From: Halovenus sp037080055 | GTDB lineage: Archaea; Halobacteriota; Halobacteria; Halobacteriales; Haloarculaceae | Direction of reading: 5' to 3' | NCBI RefSeq assembly: GCF_037080055.1 | Contig: NZ_JBAOJI010000007.1 | Coordinates: forward strand, 62,001-126,000 | Length of the DNA: 64,000 bases | In this document: positions 34,070 to 42,541 of the stretch, one piece after another | How the letters are laid out: each line of letters begins with the position of its first letter | Position numbering within the stretch: the first letter of the stretch is position 1 | Notes under the pieces: model-generated | Databases searched by the model: none | Seen by the model: only the letters and a program-made list of their open reading frames with translations | Told to the model about the DNA's origin: nothing | Made by a program: the position numbers and the translations under genes

Positions 34070-35386
34070 CATCGCACCGACGAGGCCATCTATCTTCTCG
34101 GCGTTCGTGTCGGTGACACAGCACTGGAGCAGGTGATCGTCGACGGCGTGGACCGCGAAGCCGCGGTCTGCCAACTCCCCGGCGATTTCGGGGGCAGGCT
34201 GGTCGGTCCGCGCGAGAAACTCCCGGAAGTGGTGTCGGTCGTGGACCGGTGCGGCGACACCTGTGATGGCATCCAGTTCTTCGGCGAGTCGATCCGCGCC
34301 GGTGATGCAGGTGTTTGCGAGATCGACCAGTCCGTCGGGACCCAGTGAGGCGGCGTGGATCGCCGTCCGGAGTGCGACCCACGCCTGGTTGGTACAGATG
34401 TTACTCGTCGCGCGCTCGCGGCGGATGTGCTGTTCGCGAGTCTGCAGAGTCAGTGTGAACGCGCGCCGGCCGGTGCTGTCCTCGCCGGCGCCGACGAGTC
34501 GACCCGGAACCTGCCGGAGAAAATCCGTCCGGGTGGCGAACATCCCCAGCCCCATCCCGTAGGCGGTACCGAGTCCGAGCGTTGCGGCGTCGCCGATCAC
34601 TACGTCTGCGCCGACCGCAGCGGGTTCTTCGAGCACCGAGAGGGCAACGGGATCGGAACCCAGCGCGAACAGGGCCTCGTGTTCGTCAGCAATCGTGCCG
34701 AGTTCACCGAGTGATTCCTCGATGACTCCCCGGACGGTCGGACTCTCCGCGTACAGCAGGAGCAGATCGTCGTCGACAAGATCACGGATCGCCTCGACGT
34801 CGGCGGCTCCGTCGTTCATCGGATAGCTCGTCACGTCGAGGTCGGCTCCGTCGGCGTAGTTTTCGAGCACGCCACGCTTCCCATCCTGAAGCTGTTCGGG
34901 GACGAGAATCCGATCACCAGTCGTCTCGCGAACGCGCGCTGCCAGCGTTGCAGTCTCGCCGAGCGCCGTCGCGCCGTCGTACAGCGAGCAGTTCGCCACG
35001 TCCAGTCCGGTCAACTCGACGAGCATCGACTGGTACTCGAACAACGCCTGGAGAAAGCCCTGTGCGATTTCGGGCTGGTACTGCGTGTACGAACTGAGAA
35101 ACTCCTGGCGATCCGAGAGGTGATCGACCAGCGAGGGGACGTAATGATCGTAGTGGCCGCGACCGAGAAACTCGGTCAGATCGTCGTTGTGGTCGAGCAA
35201 CGCGGCCAGTTCCTGCCGAACCGCCCGCTCGCTCCGGGAGTCGATGTCGAACTCGCCATCGAAGCGAACCGAGTCGGGGATATCGAAGAGGTCGCCCTCT
35301 GTCGAGACCCCGACTGCGTCGAGCATCTGTTCGGTCTCGGCAGGGGTGTGTGGTGCATAGGGGCTGCCAGTATCGTGTCCACCCAT
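34052..35386 (-). CDS. gcvPA: glycine dehydrogenase (decarboxylating) subunit 1
   Basis: 444 residues, P-protein alpha-like half, paired with GcvPB in a heterotetramer. Recognisable blocks: 'GGHDTGSPYAPHTPAETEQMLDAVGV' at the start, 'SSYTQYQPEIAQGFLQALFEYQSMLVELTGLDVANCSLYDGATALGE' (only part conserved with GcvPB), 'RREKATSN...' reads here 'RRERATSNICTNQAWVA'. No PLP lysine, as expected for this subunit. Start ATG at 35386. It is the first gene of the pair and has no gcvT or gcvH upstream; the next gene on that side is divergent. Confidence 0.93.
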   Translation of the reverse strand: MGGHDTGSPYAPHTPAETEQMLDAVGVSTEGDLFDIPDSVRFDGEFDIDSRSERAVRQELAALLDHNDDLTEFLGRGHYDHYVPSLVDHLSDRQEFLSSYTQYQPEIAQGFLQALFEYQSMLVELTGLDVANCSLYDGATALGETATLAARVRETTGDRILVPEQLQDGKRGVLENYADGADLDVTSYPMNDGAADVEAIRDLVDDDLLLLYAESPTVRGVIEESLGELGTIADEHEALFALGSDPVALSVLEEPAAVGADVVIGDAATLGLGTAYGMGLGMFATRTDFLRQVPGRLVGAGEDSTGRRAFTLTLQTREQHIRRERATSNICTNQAWVALRTAIHAASLGPDGLVDLANTCITGADRLAEELDAITGVAAPVHDRHHFREFLARTDQPAPEIAGELADRGFAVHAVDDHLLQCCVTDTNAEKIDGLVGAMSEVVA

Positions 35387-35529
35387 CGTACTATTTGTTG
35401 GACTGGATGTACGGAATGGTTTCGGTTTGGACGCTTCTGTCCGCTCGCTGCCCTGTCGTGTCGATCAAGGATAATTCTCCGTCGCTTGGTATCCAGTGAT
35501 TTATGCCGGTCACTGGTCGTTCGTACAAT

Positions 35530-35727
35530 ATGGTCTCACAGATTCTCCTTGCCTTGTTGACCGGCCTCTTCGCCGGTGTGCTGTTCGGTCTCGTCCAGAC
35601 ACCTATCCCGGCCCCGCCGAACTTGCCCGGAGTCCTCGGTATCGTTGGGATCTTTCTGGGGTACAAATTCGTCGAGTGGCTCGACGTACAGATCGATGTC
35701 TTTGCGGCGATTTCGGGGCTGTTCTGA
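35530..35727 (+). CDS. XapX-domain small membrane protein
   Basis: 65 residues from the ATG at 35530 ('MVSQILLALLTGLFAGVLFGLVQTPIPAPPNLPGV'). Two TM helices with the XapX signature of Gly- and Pro-rich turns. XapX proteins are small membrane proteins of unknown role. Stands alone between gcvPA and a membrane protein on the other strand. Confidence 0.82.
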   Translation: MVSQILLALLTGLFAGVLFGLVQTPIPAPPNLPGVLGIVGIFLGYKFVEWLDVQIDVFAAISGLF

Positions 35728-35783
35728 GCGGCTTACTGTTCTCGCACGGGTTCGTCCTTCCCGGAACTCGTCGCCAGAGTCAG

Positions 35784-36173
35784 TTATTTTCCCGACGATT
35801 TGCCCTCTGACGTGGGATCTGTTGCCTCACGGTATCCTCGCCAGAACGCCGACCCAACGAGCGCGCCGACAGCGATGGCGACGATACCCCAGATACCGAA
35901 GAGTTCGCGGCCGGTCGCGAGCCCCGGAATCGAAATCGCGACCGCGAGCAGAAACAGAATAACTGGGATCAGTCGCACCCGAAGCGTCGATAGTCCGTCT
36001 CCGCCTGCGACTGCGAGATACAACTGCGGCATCGCGTACCAGAACAAGCCGAGGTAGATGAAGGTGAGCAGCCCGGTCCAATCACTAAAAACGCCAGCAG
36101 CGTCGAGTCCGACTGCGAGCGCTGTTCCGACACCGCCCGAGAGCAGGACTGCAAGTGTCTCACGAGAAACCAT
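35784..36173 (-). CDS. four-TM membrane protein
   Basis: 129 residues with four hydrophobic segments and a basic/polar tail 'RGYREATDPTSEGKSSGK'. It starts 'MVSRETLAVLLSGGVGTALAVGLDAAGVFSDW' and contains 'MPQLYLAVAGGD'. The protein at 45769-46143 has the same length and layout ('MSRENIIILAG', 'LPQLYLMRTDA'), so the two are paralogues. Function unknown. Its start is 61 bases from the duplicated dapD end. Confidence 0.75.
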   Translation of the reverse strand: MVSRETLAVLLSGGVGTALAVGLDAAGVFSDWTGLLTFIYLGLFWYAMPQLYLAVAGGDGLSTLRVRLIPVILFLLAVAISIPGLATGRELFGIWGIVAIAVGALVGSAFWRGYREATDPTSEGKSSGK

Positions 36174-36234
36174 TGTGTGTCTCTCACACCGCCGCAGTAA
36201 AACACCTTTCTTCGGCTGCTTCCCGGCTTGGGGG

Positions 36235-36462
36235 TTACTCCCGCAGCGCGTCTTCTCGCTCGGTGCCTTCTAGCGTCTCGTAACCACCTTTTTATTCTCG
36301 GGTAACTCGTTTCACTCGTCACCGCTCGAATAAAAACGTGGGTGAAAAAGAGCTACACCTCGCTCCGCTCGGTGTAGTGAACCGGCAGCAAGGCTGCCGG
36401 ACACTACTTCCGTTCCTCTATTCTCGCAGCGCGTCTTCTCGCTCGGTGCCTTCTAGCGTCTC
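36235..36462. repeat. duplicated 3' end of dapD with intervening hairpins
   Basis: The last 15 codons of dapD including stop (36418-36462, minus strand) recur at 36235-36279, offset 183 bases. The two 45-base copies differ at three positions, all synonymous: Arg CGA/CGG, Glu GAA/GAG, stop TAG/TAA; both read 'ETLEGTEREDALRE' then stop. Between them are hairpins: TTTTTATTC (36289) with GAATAAAAA (36328), CTACACC (36353) with GGTGTAG (36371), CCGGCAGC (36382) with GCTGCCGG (36393). This is the picture left by something that inserted at the dapD end and rebuilt the gene. Confidence 0.85.
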
Positions 36463-37248
36463 TTCTTCGATGTGGGTCGCGACGACGGCCGGCTTGTACG
36501 CGCCGCCGTCGAACAGATCGTGGTCGCCGATAGACGATTCGACGTAGCGGATGAACGCGCGCCGCTCCGGCGGGAGTTCGCCGTAGAGGATCTCCTCCTC
36601 GACGAGATCGTAGACCGGAATCCGCGGCGTCAGCAGCGTGTTCTCACCGACGACGCTGTCTTCGCCGACGACGAAGCCGGAGGTCACTCGACAGCCAGCG
36701 CCCAGCGAGACGCCGTCTTCGATGATCACCGGCGCGTCCTCGACCGGTTCGAGCACGCCACCGATCAGCGTGTTCGCGCCGAGTTTGACGTTGTCGCCAA
36801 TCTGGGCACAGGAACCGACGGTGTCACAGGAGTCGACGAGCGTGCCGTCACCGACCCGCGCGCCGATGTTGACGAAGGAAGGACTCATCATGATCACGTC
36901 GGAGCCGATGTTCGCGCCGCGGCGGACGACGGTCCCGTTCGGCGTGTTCCGAGAGCCGCGGTCGCCGTAGTCGTCCGAGTCCGCGAGGGGGAGTACGTCG
37001 TTGTAGGTCACGTCGCCGTACTCGTACTCAGAGATCTGTCGGAGGCCGAAATTGAGAAGGACGCCCTGTTTGACCCACTCGTTGACCTGCCACTCACCGC
37101 CGGATTTCTCGGCCGCGCGGATCTCGTCGTCTTCGAGTGCGTCGAGAAACTCGGCGAGGACGGTCAGGTCCTCCATACTCGTCTCCGCACCGATCTCGTC
37201 GTTTTGGTACTGCGTCCAAAGGTCTTCGATTTCCGATTGCAGGCTCAT
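36418..37248 (-). CDS. dapD: tetrahydrodipicolinate N-succinyltransferase
   Basis: 276 residues from the ATG at 37248. Succinylates 2,3,4,5-tetrahydrodipicolinate in the succinylase branch of lysine synthesis. N-terminal helices 'EIEDLWTQYQNDEIGAETSMEDL', then a left-handed beta-helix of hexapeptide repeats ('VIMMSPSFVNIGARVGDGTLVDSCDTVGSCAQIGDNVKLGANTLIGGVLEP'). The stop region is duplicated downstream. In other haloarchaea I know, dapA-dapB-dapD-lysA-dapF-dapE run together; here a transporter lies between dapB and dapD and lysA is not next. A frame to 37587 is an extension without similarity. Confidence 0.93.
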   Translation of the reverse strand: MSLQSEIEDLWTQYQNDEIGAETSMEDLTVLAEFLDALEDDEIRAAEKSGGEWQVNEWVKQGVLLNFGLRQISEYEYGDVTYNDVLPLADSDDYGDRGSRNTPNGTVVRRGANIGSDVIMMSPSFVNIGARVGDGTLVDSCDTVGSCAQIGDNVKLGANTLIGGVLEPVEDAPVIIEDGVSLGAGCRVTSGFVVGEDSVVGENTLLTPRIPVYDLVEEEILYGELPPERRAFIRYVESSIGDHDLFDGGAYKPAVVATHIEEETLEGTEREDALRE

Positions 37249-37372
37249 GTCCGTGTCCTGGAGGGCGCCAGACTTGGCGGTAACGATTACGCACTCACTG
37301 CGAACTGGACTCATCGGAACAGCCCATGCGAGAACACGCCTGTTAAATACCACAGGGTGTGACCACACGGTA

Positions 37373-38425
37373 ATGAAGCGACGTACGTTCCTGGTTTCGG
37401 CAGGCGCAGCGGCGACGGCAACGGCAGGCTGTCTCTCATCGGGGGGTCCCGCTGGCGGGAGCGACTCACTGGTCGTCGGAACATACAGTTCCTTTATCGA
37501 CTCACCGTCCTCGTCGCCGGGGGCGTGGCTGAAATCGGAGTTCGAGTCCGAGTTCGACACCGAGTTGATCTGGCAGACGCCGAGCAACGAGTTGAACCAC
37601 TACATCCAGCGCAAGCAGGCAGGCGTCGACATCGAAGCCGACGTGTATCTCGGGTTGAACACCGACGATCTCGTGCGCACCGACAACGCCCTCGACGACG
37701 ATCTGTTCACCGAAGCCGGCGACATCGACGGGCAGTCGGACGTGAAATCCGGGCTGCAGTTCGATCCGAAGGGCCGCGCTGTCCCCTACGACACGGGGTA
37801 TATCAGCCTCGTCTACGACGGCACCGCGATGACCGCGCCCGAGACGTTCGACGGGCTCCTGGCAGACGATGTTGCGGGCGACCTCATCGCACAGAACCCC
37901 GGCAGTTCGGCGACGGGGAAAGCGTTCCTCCTGCACACGATCAAGCAGTACGGCCCGGACGGCTACCTCGATTACTGGGCGGACCTGCAGGCCAACGACG
38001 TGCAAGTGTTGGGGTCGTGGTCCGACGCCTACGGTGCCTGGAGCAACGGCGAAGCGCCGATGGTCGTCTCCTACTCCACCGATCAGGTGTTCGCAGACGA
38101 GTCCGGCGAGGACCTCGAGAAACACCAGGTTCGGTTCCTGAACGATCAGGGCTACGCCAACCCCGAGGGGATGGCAATCTTCGAGGAGAGCGACCAATCT
38201 GAAGCCGCTCGCGAGTTCATGTCCTTCCTCCTGCGGCCCGAGGTCCAGGGCGAAATCGCCGTCCAGAACGTCCAGTTCCCGGCGACGGAGACGGCCGAGG
38301 TGCCGAGCGACTACGCCGAACTGGCTCAGGAGCCGCCCGAACCAGTCACGTTCACGTACGAGGAACTCGATGGACAGGTCAGTGGCTGGATCGAAGACTG
38401 GGAGCGACAGTTCGCGGGCAACTGA
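37373..38425 (+). CDS. thiamine-type ABC transporter substrate-binding lipoprotein
   Basis: 350 residues. Tat-lipoprotein start 'MKRRTFLVSAGAAATATAGCLSSGG': twin-arginine, hydrophobic core, lipobox 'TAGC', then a Gly/Ser linker. The mature domain is a periplasmic-binding fold of the TbpA/iron-thiamine class ('LVVGTYSSFIDSPSSSPGAWLKSEFE', 'GRAVPYDTGYISLVYD'). It starts 38 bases after TTAAAT at 37343. The permease begins 4 bases after its stop. Substrate assignment to thiamine rests on family resemblance of all three genes. Confidence 0.86.
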   Translation: MKRRTFLVSAGAAATATAGCLSSGGPAGGSDSLVVGTYSSFIDSPSSSPGAWLKSEFESEFDTELIWQTPSNELNHYIQRKQAGVDIEADVYLGLNTDDLVRTDNALDDDLFTEAGDIDGQSDVKSGLQFDPKGRAVPYDTGYISLVYDGTAMTAPETFDGLLADDVAGDLIAQNPGSSATGKAFLLHTIKQYGPDGYLDYWADLQANDVQVLGSWSDAYGAWSNGEAPMVVSYSTDQVFADESGEDLEKHQVRFLNDQGYANPEGMAIFEESDQSEAAREFMSFLLRPEVQGEIAVQNVQFPATETAEVPSDYAELAQEPPEPVTFTYEELDGQVSGWIEDWERQFAGN

Positions 38426-38429
38426 AGCC

Positions 38430-40235
38430 GTGAGCGACAGCGACGGGGCGGACGGGAGAACGCGAGGGCGGTTCCGGGGGGCGATCGAGCGGCGCTCGCT
38501 CCCGGCACTTGCCGTCGCGTCTGTCGCTGTCCTCGTCGTCGTTTTTTACTACCCGGTCACGACGGTGTTCGTCGATGCCGTCATCATCGAGGGCCGGGCG
38601 ACACTGCGCGTCTTCAGAGAGATCCTCACCGATCCCTTCTATTTCGGAGAACTGGCGCGACTGCTCGCGGGCGACTCACCGCTCGCGGTGGCCGAAGCCA
38701 CCCTCTCGGGGAACGCACGGCTCGGTATCGTCGGTTTCACTGCCTATCAGGCCGCGCTGTCGACGGTCGCCAGCGTCCTCCTCGGGGTGCCGCTGGCCTA
38801 CCTGCTGGCACGCTACGAATTTCCCGGACGAGAGACGGTTCGCTCACTGACGATTCTCCCCTTCGTCCTCCCGTCGATCATGGTCGCGGTCGGATTTTAC
38901 GCCACCTTCGGCGCGAACGGGACGCTCAACGCGGCGCTCGCGCTCGTCGGGCTGGGGCCCGTCGACCTCCTGCCCTCGCTGACCGCCATCGTCGTCGCGC
39001 ACGCCTTCTACAACGCGCCGCTGGTCGCCCGGATTACGACGGCCGCGTGGGAGTCCGTCGACGCCAGCGCCGTCGAGACGGCCCGGAGTCTCGGTGCCAG
39101 CCCGCTCCGAGCCTTCCGCGACGTGGTGTGGCCGCAGATCGCTCCCTCGATTCTCATGGGCGCGGCGCTGACTTTCGTGTTCACGTTCGGGACCTTTCCG
39201 ATCGTCCTCGCGCTCGGCGGCTTCGAGCTGGCGACCGTCGAGGTGTTCATCTACCGGCTCATCCGCGACCTGAACTACGCCGAGGGCGCGGCGCTGGCAC
39301 TCGTCGAACTCGCCATCTCGCTGGCGTTGCTCTACGGCTATCTCCGGTACGAGGCGGCGAACGCCGTCGAATCCAGCGGCATCAGACCACAGGAGCGCAG
39401 GCCGTTGCGGCCGCCGTCGCTGTCGGTCCGGGAACTGCTCCCGCGCGTGGGGGTGGCCGCTTATGCCGTCGTCGCCGTCGTGCTCTTTGTCGCCCCCGTC
39501 GCGAGCATGATCTACGCCAGCGTCTCGGGGCCGACCGGACTCACGCTAGAGCACTACCGCTTTCTCGTCGAACGACAGACGACGGGGGCGGCCTTCCAGG
39601 TCCGGCCGGGGCCGGCGGTCAGGAACTCGCTGCTGTTCGGCGCGGCGGCGCTGGCCGTTGCGCTCCCGATGGGCGTGGTCATCTCGGTGCTGACGACCCG
39701 GAACTACCGGGGACGGACGTTGGTCGGTACCGTCGCGATGGCACCCCTCGCCGTCTCGGGGATCATCGTCGGCCTGGGACTGCTCCGGGGGCTCGTTTTC
39801 GGTATCGACATCGGGGGCTGGCGTCTCGCCGTCGGTGGCCCGCTCGCGATCATCGCCGCCCACGCTGTCGCGGGCTATCCCTTTGTCGTCCGCATCGTGG
39901 CACCGGAACTCGACGCCCTTGACAGCCAGTTGATCGAGTCCGCACGCGCGCTGGGAGCGCCCAGAGCGCGCGCGCTGCTCGACGTGGAACTCCCCCTGGT
40001 CTGGCCTGCGGTGGTCGCGGGTGCGGCCTTCGCCTTCGCGCTCTCAGTTGGGGAGTTCACTGCGACGGCCGTCCTCGCGTCGGGGACCGGCCAGTACACG
40101 ATGCCCATCGCCATCGAGCGGTTCGTCGGGCGACGCCTCGGTCCCGCGACGGCGATGGGCGTCGTCCTGCTGGTCGTGACCAGCGTGAGTTTCCTCCTCA
40201 TCGACCGGCTGGGAGGTGATCGCGTTGGTCTCTGA
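38430..40235 (+). CDS. thiamine-type ABC transporter permease
   Basis: 601 residues from the GTG at 38430, 4 bases after the upstream stop. Two fused binding-protein-dependent permease halves, each with about six TM segments and an EAA loop: 'ETARSLGASPLRAFRDVVWPQIAPSIL' and 'ESARALGAPRARALLDVELPLVWPAVV'. This ThiP-like duplication is characteristic of thiamine and iron(III) transporters. A longer upstream frame overlapping the previous gene is unlikely. Confidence 0.9.
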   Translation: MSDSDGADGRTRGRFRGAIERRSLPALAVASVAVLVVVFYYPVTTVFVDAVIIEGRATLRVFREILTDPFYFGELARLLAGDSPLAVAEATLSGNARLGIVGFTAYQAALSTVASVLLGVPLAYLLARYEFPGRETVRSLTILPFVLPSIMVAVGFYATFGANGTLNAALALVGLGPVDLLPSLTAIVVAHAFYNAPLVARITTAAWESVDASAVETARSLGASPLRAFRDVVWPQIAPSILMGAALTFVFTFGTFPIVLALGGFELATVEVFIYRLIRDLNYAEGAALALVELAISLALLYGYLRYEAANAVESSGIRPQERRPLRPPSLSVRELLPRVGVAAYAVVAVVLFVAPVASMIYASVSGPTGLTLEHYRFLVERQTTGAAFQVRPGPAVRNSLLFGAAALAVALPMGVVISVLTTRNYRGRTLVGTVAMAPLAVSGIIVGLGLLRGLVFGIDIGGWRLAVGGPLAIIAAHAVAGYPFVVRIVAPELDALDSQLIESARALGAPRARALLDVELPLVWPAVVAGAAFAFALSVGEFTATAVLASGTGQYTMPIAIERFVGRRLGPATAMGVVLLVVTSVSFLLIDRLGGDRVGL

Positions 40236-41289
40236 TCCCGTACTCGAACTTGACTGCGTGACGCGGCGCTACGGCGGGACGACCGCCGTCGAGGAGCTTT
40301 CCCTGTCGGTCACCGATGGGGAGTTCTTCACGCTGGTCGGTCCCTCCGGCTGTGGGAAGACGACGACACTCCGGTTGATCGCGGGCTTCGAAGACCCAAC
40401 GAGCGGCACCGTCAGGTTCGGCGGGACGGACGTGGCCGGCGTGCCGCCCGAGGACCGCGACGTGGGCGTCGTCTTCCAGAACTACGCGCTCTTTCCGCAC
40501 ATGACCGTCGGCGAGAACGTCGCCTACGGCCTGAACTTCGCGGATCCGCCTGGCGGCGTGAGCGACGAGGAACGCGTCGCGGAACTGCTGGAGTTGGTCG
40601 ATTTGCCCGACACGCAAGCGCGCGACCCGAGCAGCCTATCGGGCGGTCAGCGCCAGCGCGTCGCCGTCGCGCGCGCCCTGGCCCCCGGGCCGGACGTGCT
40701 CCTGTTGGACGAACCGATGAGCGCGCTGGACGCGAAGCTCCGGGAACGGCTCCGGGTACAGGTCCGCGAGATTCAGCAGGAACTCGGTATCACGACCGTC
40801 TACGTCACCCACGACCAGGAGGAGGCACTCGCGGTTTCGGACCGCGTGGCCGTGCTGAACGAGGGAACTGTCGAGCAGGTGGCTCCGCCGCGGGACATCT
40901 ACCACCGGCCCGAGTCGCGCTTCGTCGCGGAGTTCATCGGCGACAACAACGTCTTCGACGGGGAAGTCGAGGCGGTCAACGGGCAGACGGCCACAGTCAC
41001 CGCCAGCGGGGAGCCGCTGCTGGTCGGTATCGGCGACTGGAGCGGGTCGTCTGTCTCGGTCGGCGACCGCCTCACGTTCTGCGTGCGGCCGGAGGACCTG
41101 ACCGTCGCTTCCGGATCGAACCGGCTCACGACGAGCGTCATGAGCGCCGAGTTTCTGGGCGAGACGACTCGGGTCCGCCTGGACTGGAGGGGTCACGAAC
41201 TCATGCTCCGGACTCGCGAGGCGCTGGACGGTACTGTGACCGTTGGATTCGACCCCGAGGATGCACGGGTCGTCGAGCGCCGCGACTGA
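40225..41289 (+). CDS. thiamine/iron-type ABC transporter ATP-binding protein
   Basis: ATPase of the transporter, 354 residues. Walker A 'GPSGCGKTTTLRLIAG', Q-loop 'VFQNYALFPHMTV', signature 'LSGGQRQRVAVARAL', Walker B 'LLLDEPMSALDAK', H-loop 'VYVTHDQEEAL', and a C-terminal TOBE domain. I prefer the TTG at 40225 because GGAGGTGAT, the full anti-16S match, ends 5 bases before it; the GTG at 40216 lies inside that Shine-Dalgarno. The first 11 bases overlap the permease stop, so translation is coupled. Last gene of the thiB-P-A unit. Confidence 0.9.
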   Translation: MVSDPVLELDCVTRRYGGTTAVEELSLSVTDGEFFTLVGPSGCGKTTTLRLIAGFEDPTSGTVRFGGTDVAGVPPEDRDVGVVFQNYALFPHMTVGENVAYGLNFADPPGGVSDEERVAELLELVDLPDTQARDPSSLSGGQRQRVAVARALAPGPDVLLLDEPMSALDAKLRERLRVQVREIQQELGITTVYVTHDQEEALAVSDRVAVLNEGTVEQVAPPRDIYHRPESRFVAEFIGDNNVFDGEVEAVNGQTATVTASGEPLLVGIGDWSGSSVSVGDRLTFCVRPEDLTVASGSNRLTTSVMSAEFLGETTRVRLDWRGHELMLRTREALDGTVTVGFDPEDARVVERRD

Positions 41290-41378
41290 CGGCGGCTACG
41301 GGGGCGATGCGCTGTCGATTCCGGACGGGCACGTGCGGAGTGCTTCCAGCCGTAACTCCTGTGTGATTTACGATAGAC

Positions 41379-41438
41379 TCAGTCCTCGATGTTGTACTCT
41401 TCGAGCGCGTCGAGGATTAGTCCGTTCGCCGACTCGCT
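41379..41438 (-). pseudogene. orphan C-terminal fragment ending in a stop
   Basis: A 19-codon frame, 'SESANGLILDALEEYNIED' then TGA, preceded in frame by TAG. It looks like the end of a soluble acidic protein cut off from its 5' part. No protein in this window has this end. It lies at the edge of the transporter block between dapB and dapD. It could equally be chance coding in GC-rich sequence. Confidence 0.3.
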
Positions 41439-41532
41439 CTATAACCGGGCTGTGGCGTTGCGTAGCCTGTCTGAACAGCACGGTCTGAACCGACCGCGTG
41501 GCTTTTGTTCGTTCCGACAGTAAAAACGTGTA

Positions 41533-41772
41533 ATGTCGCAGGGGATACTCGAGATGCTCGGGTCGATGGCGACGCTCATCTTTGCGATTCCGCTCGCACT
41601 CGCCGGCGGGGAACTCGTTTTCCGCGGCAATCTTCCGGTCGGGGTCGGACTGCTCGCCGTGGCGCTGGCGATGCTCGTCGTCGACCGGTACGTCACGACA
41701 CCCGGCGACCTGCCGGTGCTGATCGCAAGCAGCGTCGTCGAGGCGGTGGCTCGTCCCCCCGACGAAGAGTAA
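41533..41772 (+). CDS. small two-TM membrane protein
   Basis: 79 residues: two hydrophobic segments ('LGSMATLIFAIPLALAGG' and 'VGVGLLAVALAMLVVDR') and an acidic end 'ARPPDEE'. Family of small haloarchaeal proteins (about DUF7533, from memory). Convergent with dapB, 16 bases between the stops. Confidence 0.75.
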   Translation: MSQGILEMLGSMATLIFAIPLALAGGELVFRGNLPVGVGLLAVALAMLVVDRYVTTPGDLPVLIASSVVEAVARPPDEE

Positions 41773-41788
41773 TCTATTCGCAGAACAA

Positions 41789-42541
41789 TCAGGCGTCGAT
41801 CACGTCACCGAACTCGTACCGGCCCGGTTCCTGCTCCGCCAGCCAGACGGCAGCGTCGAGCGCGCCGGCCGCGAACACGCCTCGGTCCTCCGCGCGATGC
41901 GAGAGCGAGAGAACTTCGTCGTTGCCGGCCATGATGATCTCGTGTTCGCCGCGGATGTCGCCGGCCCGGCGGACGAGCATTCCGACTTCGCTGTCCTCGC
42001 GGGGCTGGATCCCCTCGCGTCCGGGGACGGTGTCGAACTCGCGGTACTGTGCAATCTCTTCGAGAATCGTCTTCGCGGTCCCGCTCGGCGCGTCGCGCTT
42101 GCCGTTGTGGTGGGTCTCCATCACCTCCACGTCGTACTCTTCCAGTGCGTCGAGTGCGGGGCCGAGCGTCCTGAGCAGAGCGTGCACGCCGCGCGCGAAG
42201 TTCGCCGCCCGCAGCAGCGGGACCGACTCACTGGTTTCGTCGAGTACGGCCCAGTCGTCTTCCTCGAAGCCAGTCGTGCCGATGACGAGTCCGACTCCTG
42301 CTTCGTCGCAGGCTTGTGCCAGATCGACAGTCGCCTCTGGGACGGCGAAGTCGATCACGATGTCGGGGTCGTGCTCGGCGAGTGCGTCGGCGGTCGCTTC
42401 GGGATTGTAGACCGGGACGGAGAGGTCGGCGTCGCTCGGGGCAATCCCGAACGCCACCGTCACGTCGTCGCGCTCGCGCGCCTGCTCGACGAGTGCCCCG
42501 CCCATCCGACCCGTGATCCCGTTGATCCCGACCGTCGTCAT
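41789..42541 (-). CDS. dapB: 4-hydroxy-tetrahydrodipicolinate reductase
   Basis: 250 residues, second step of the diaminopimelate/lysine pathway. N-terminal nucleotide motif 'GINGITGRMGGALVEQA', and the catalytic 'VMETHHNGKRDAPSGTA' with the His pair and Lys. Start overlaps the dapA stop by 4 bases. Length normal. Confidence 0.95.
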   Translation of the reverse strand: MTTVGINGITGRMGGALVEQARERDDVTVAFGIAPSDADLSVPVYNPEATADALAEHDPDIVIDFAVPEATVDLAQACDEAGVGLVIGTTGFEEDDWAVLDETSESVPLLRAANFARGVHALLRTLGPALDALEEYDVEVMETHHNGKRDAPSGTAKTILEEIAQYREFDTVPGREGIQPREDSEVGMLVRRAGDIRGEHEIIMAGNDEVLSLSHRAEDRGVFAAGALDAAVWLAEQEPGRYEFGDVIDA

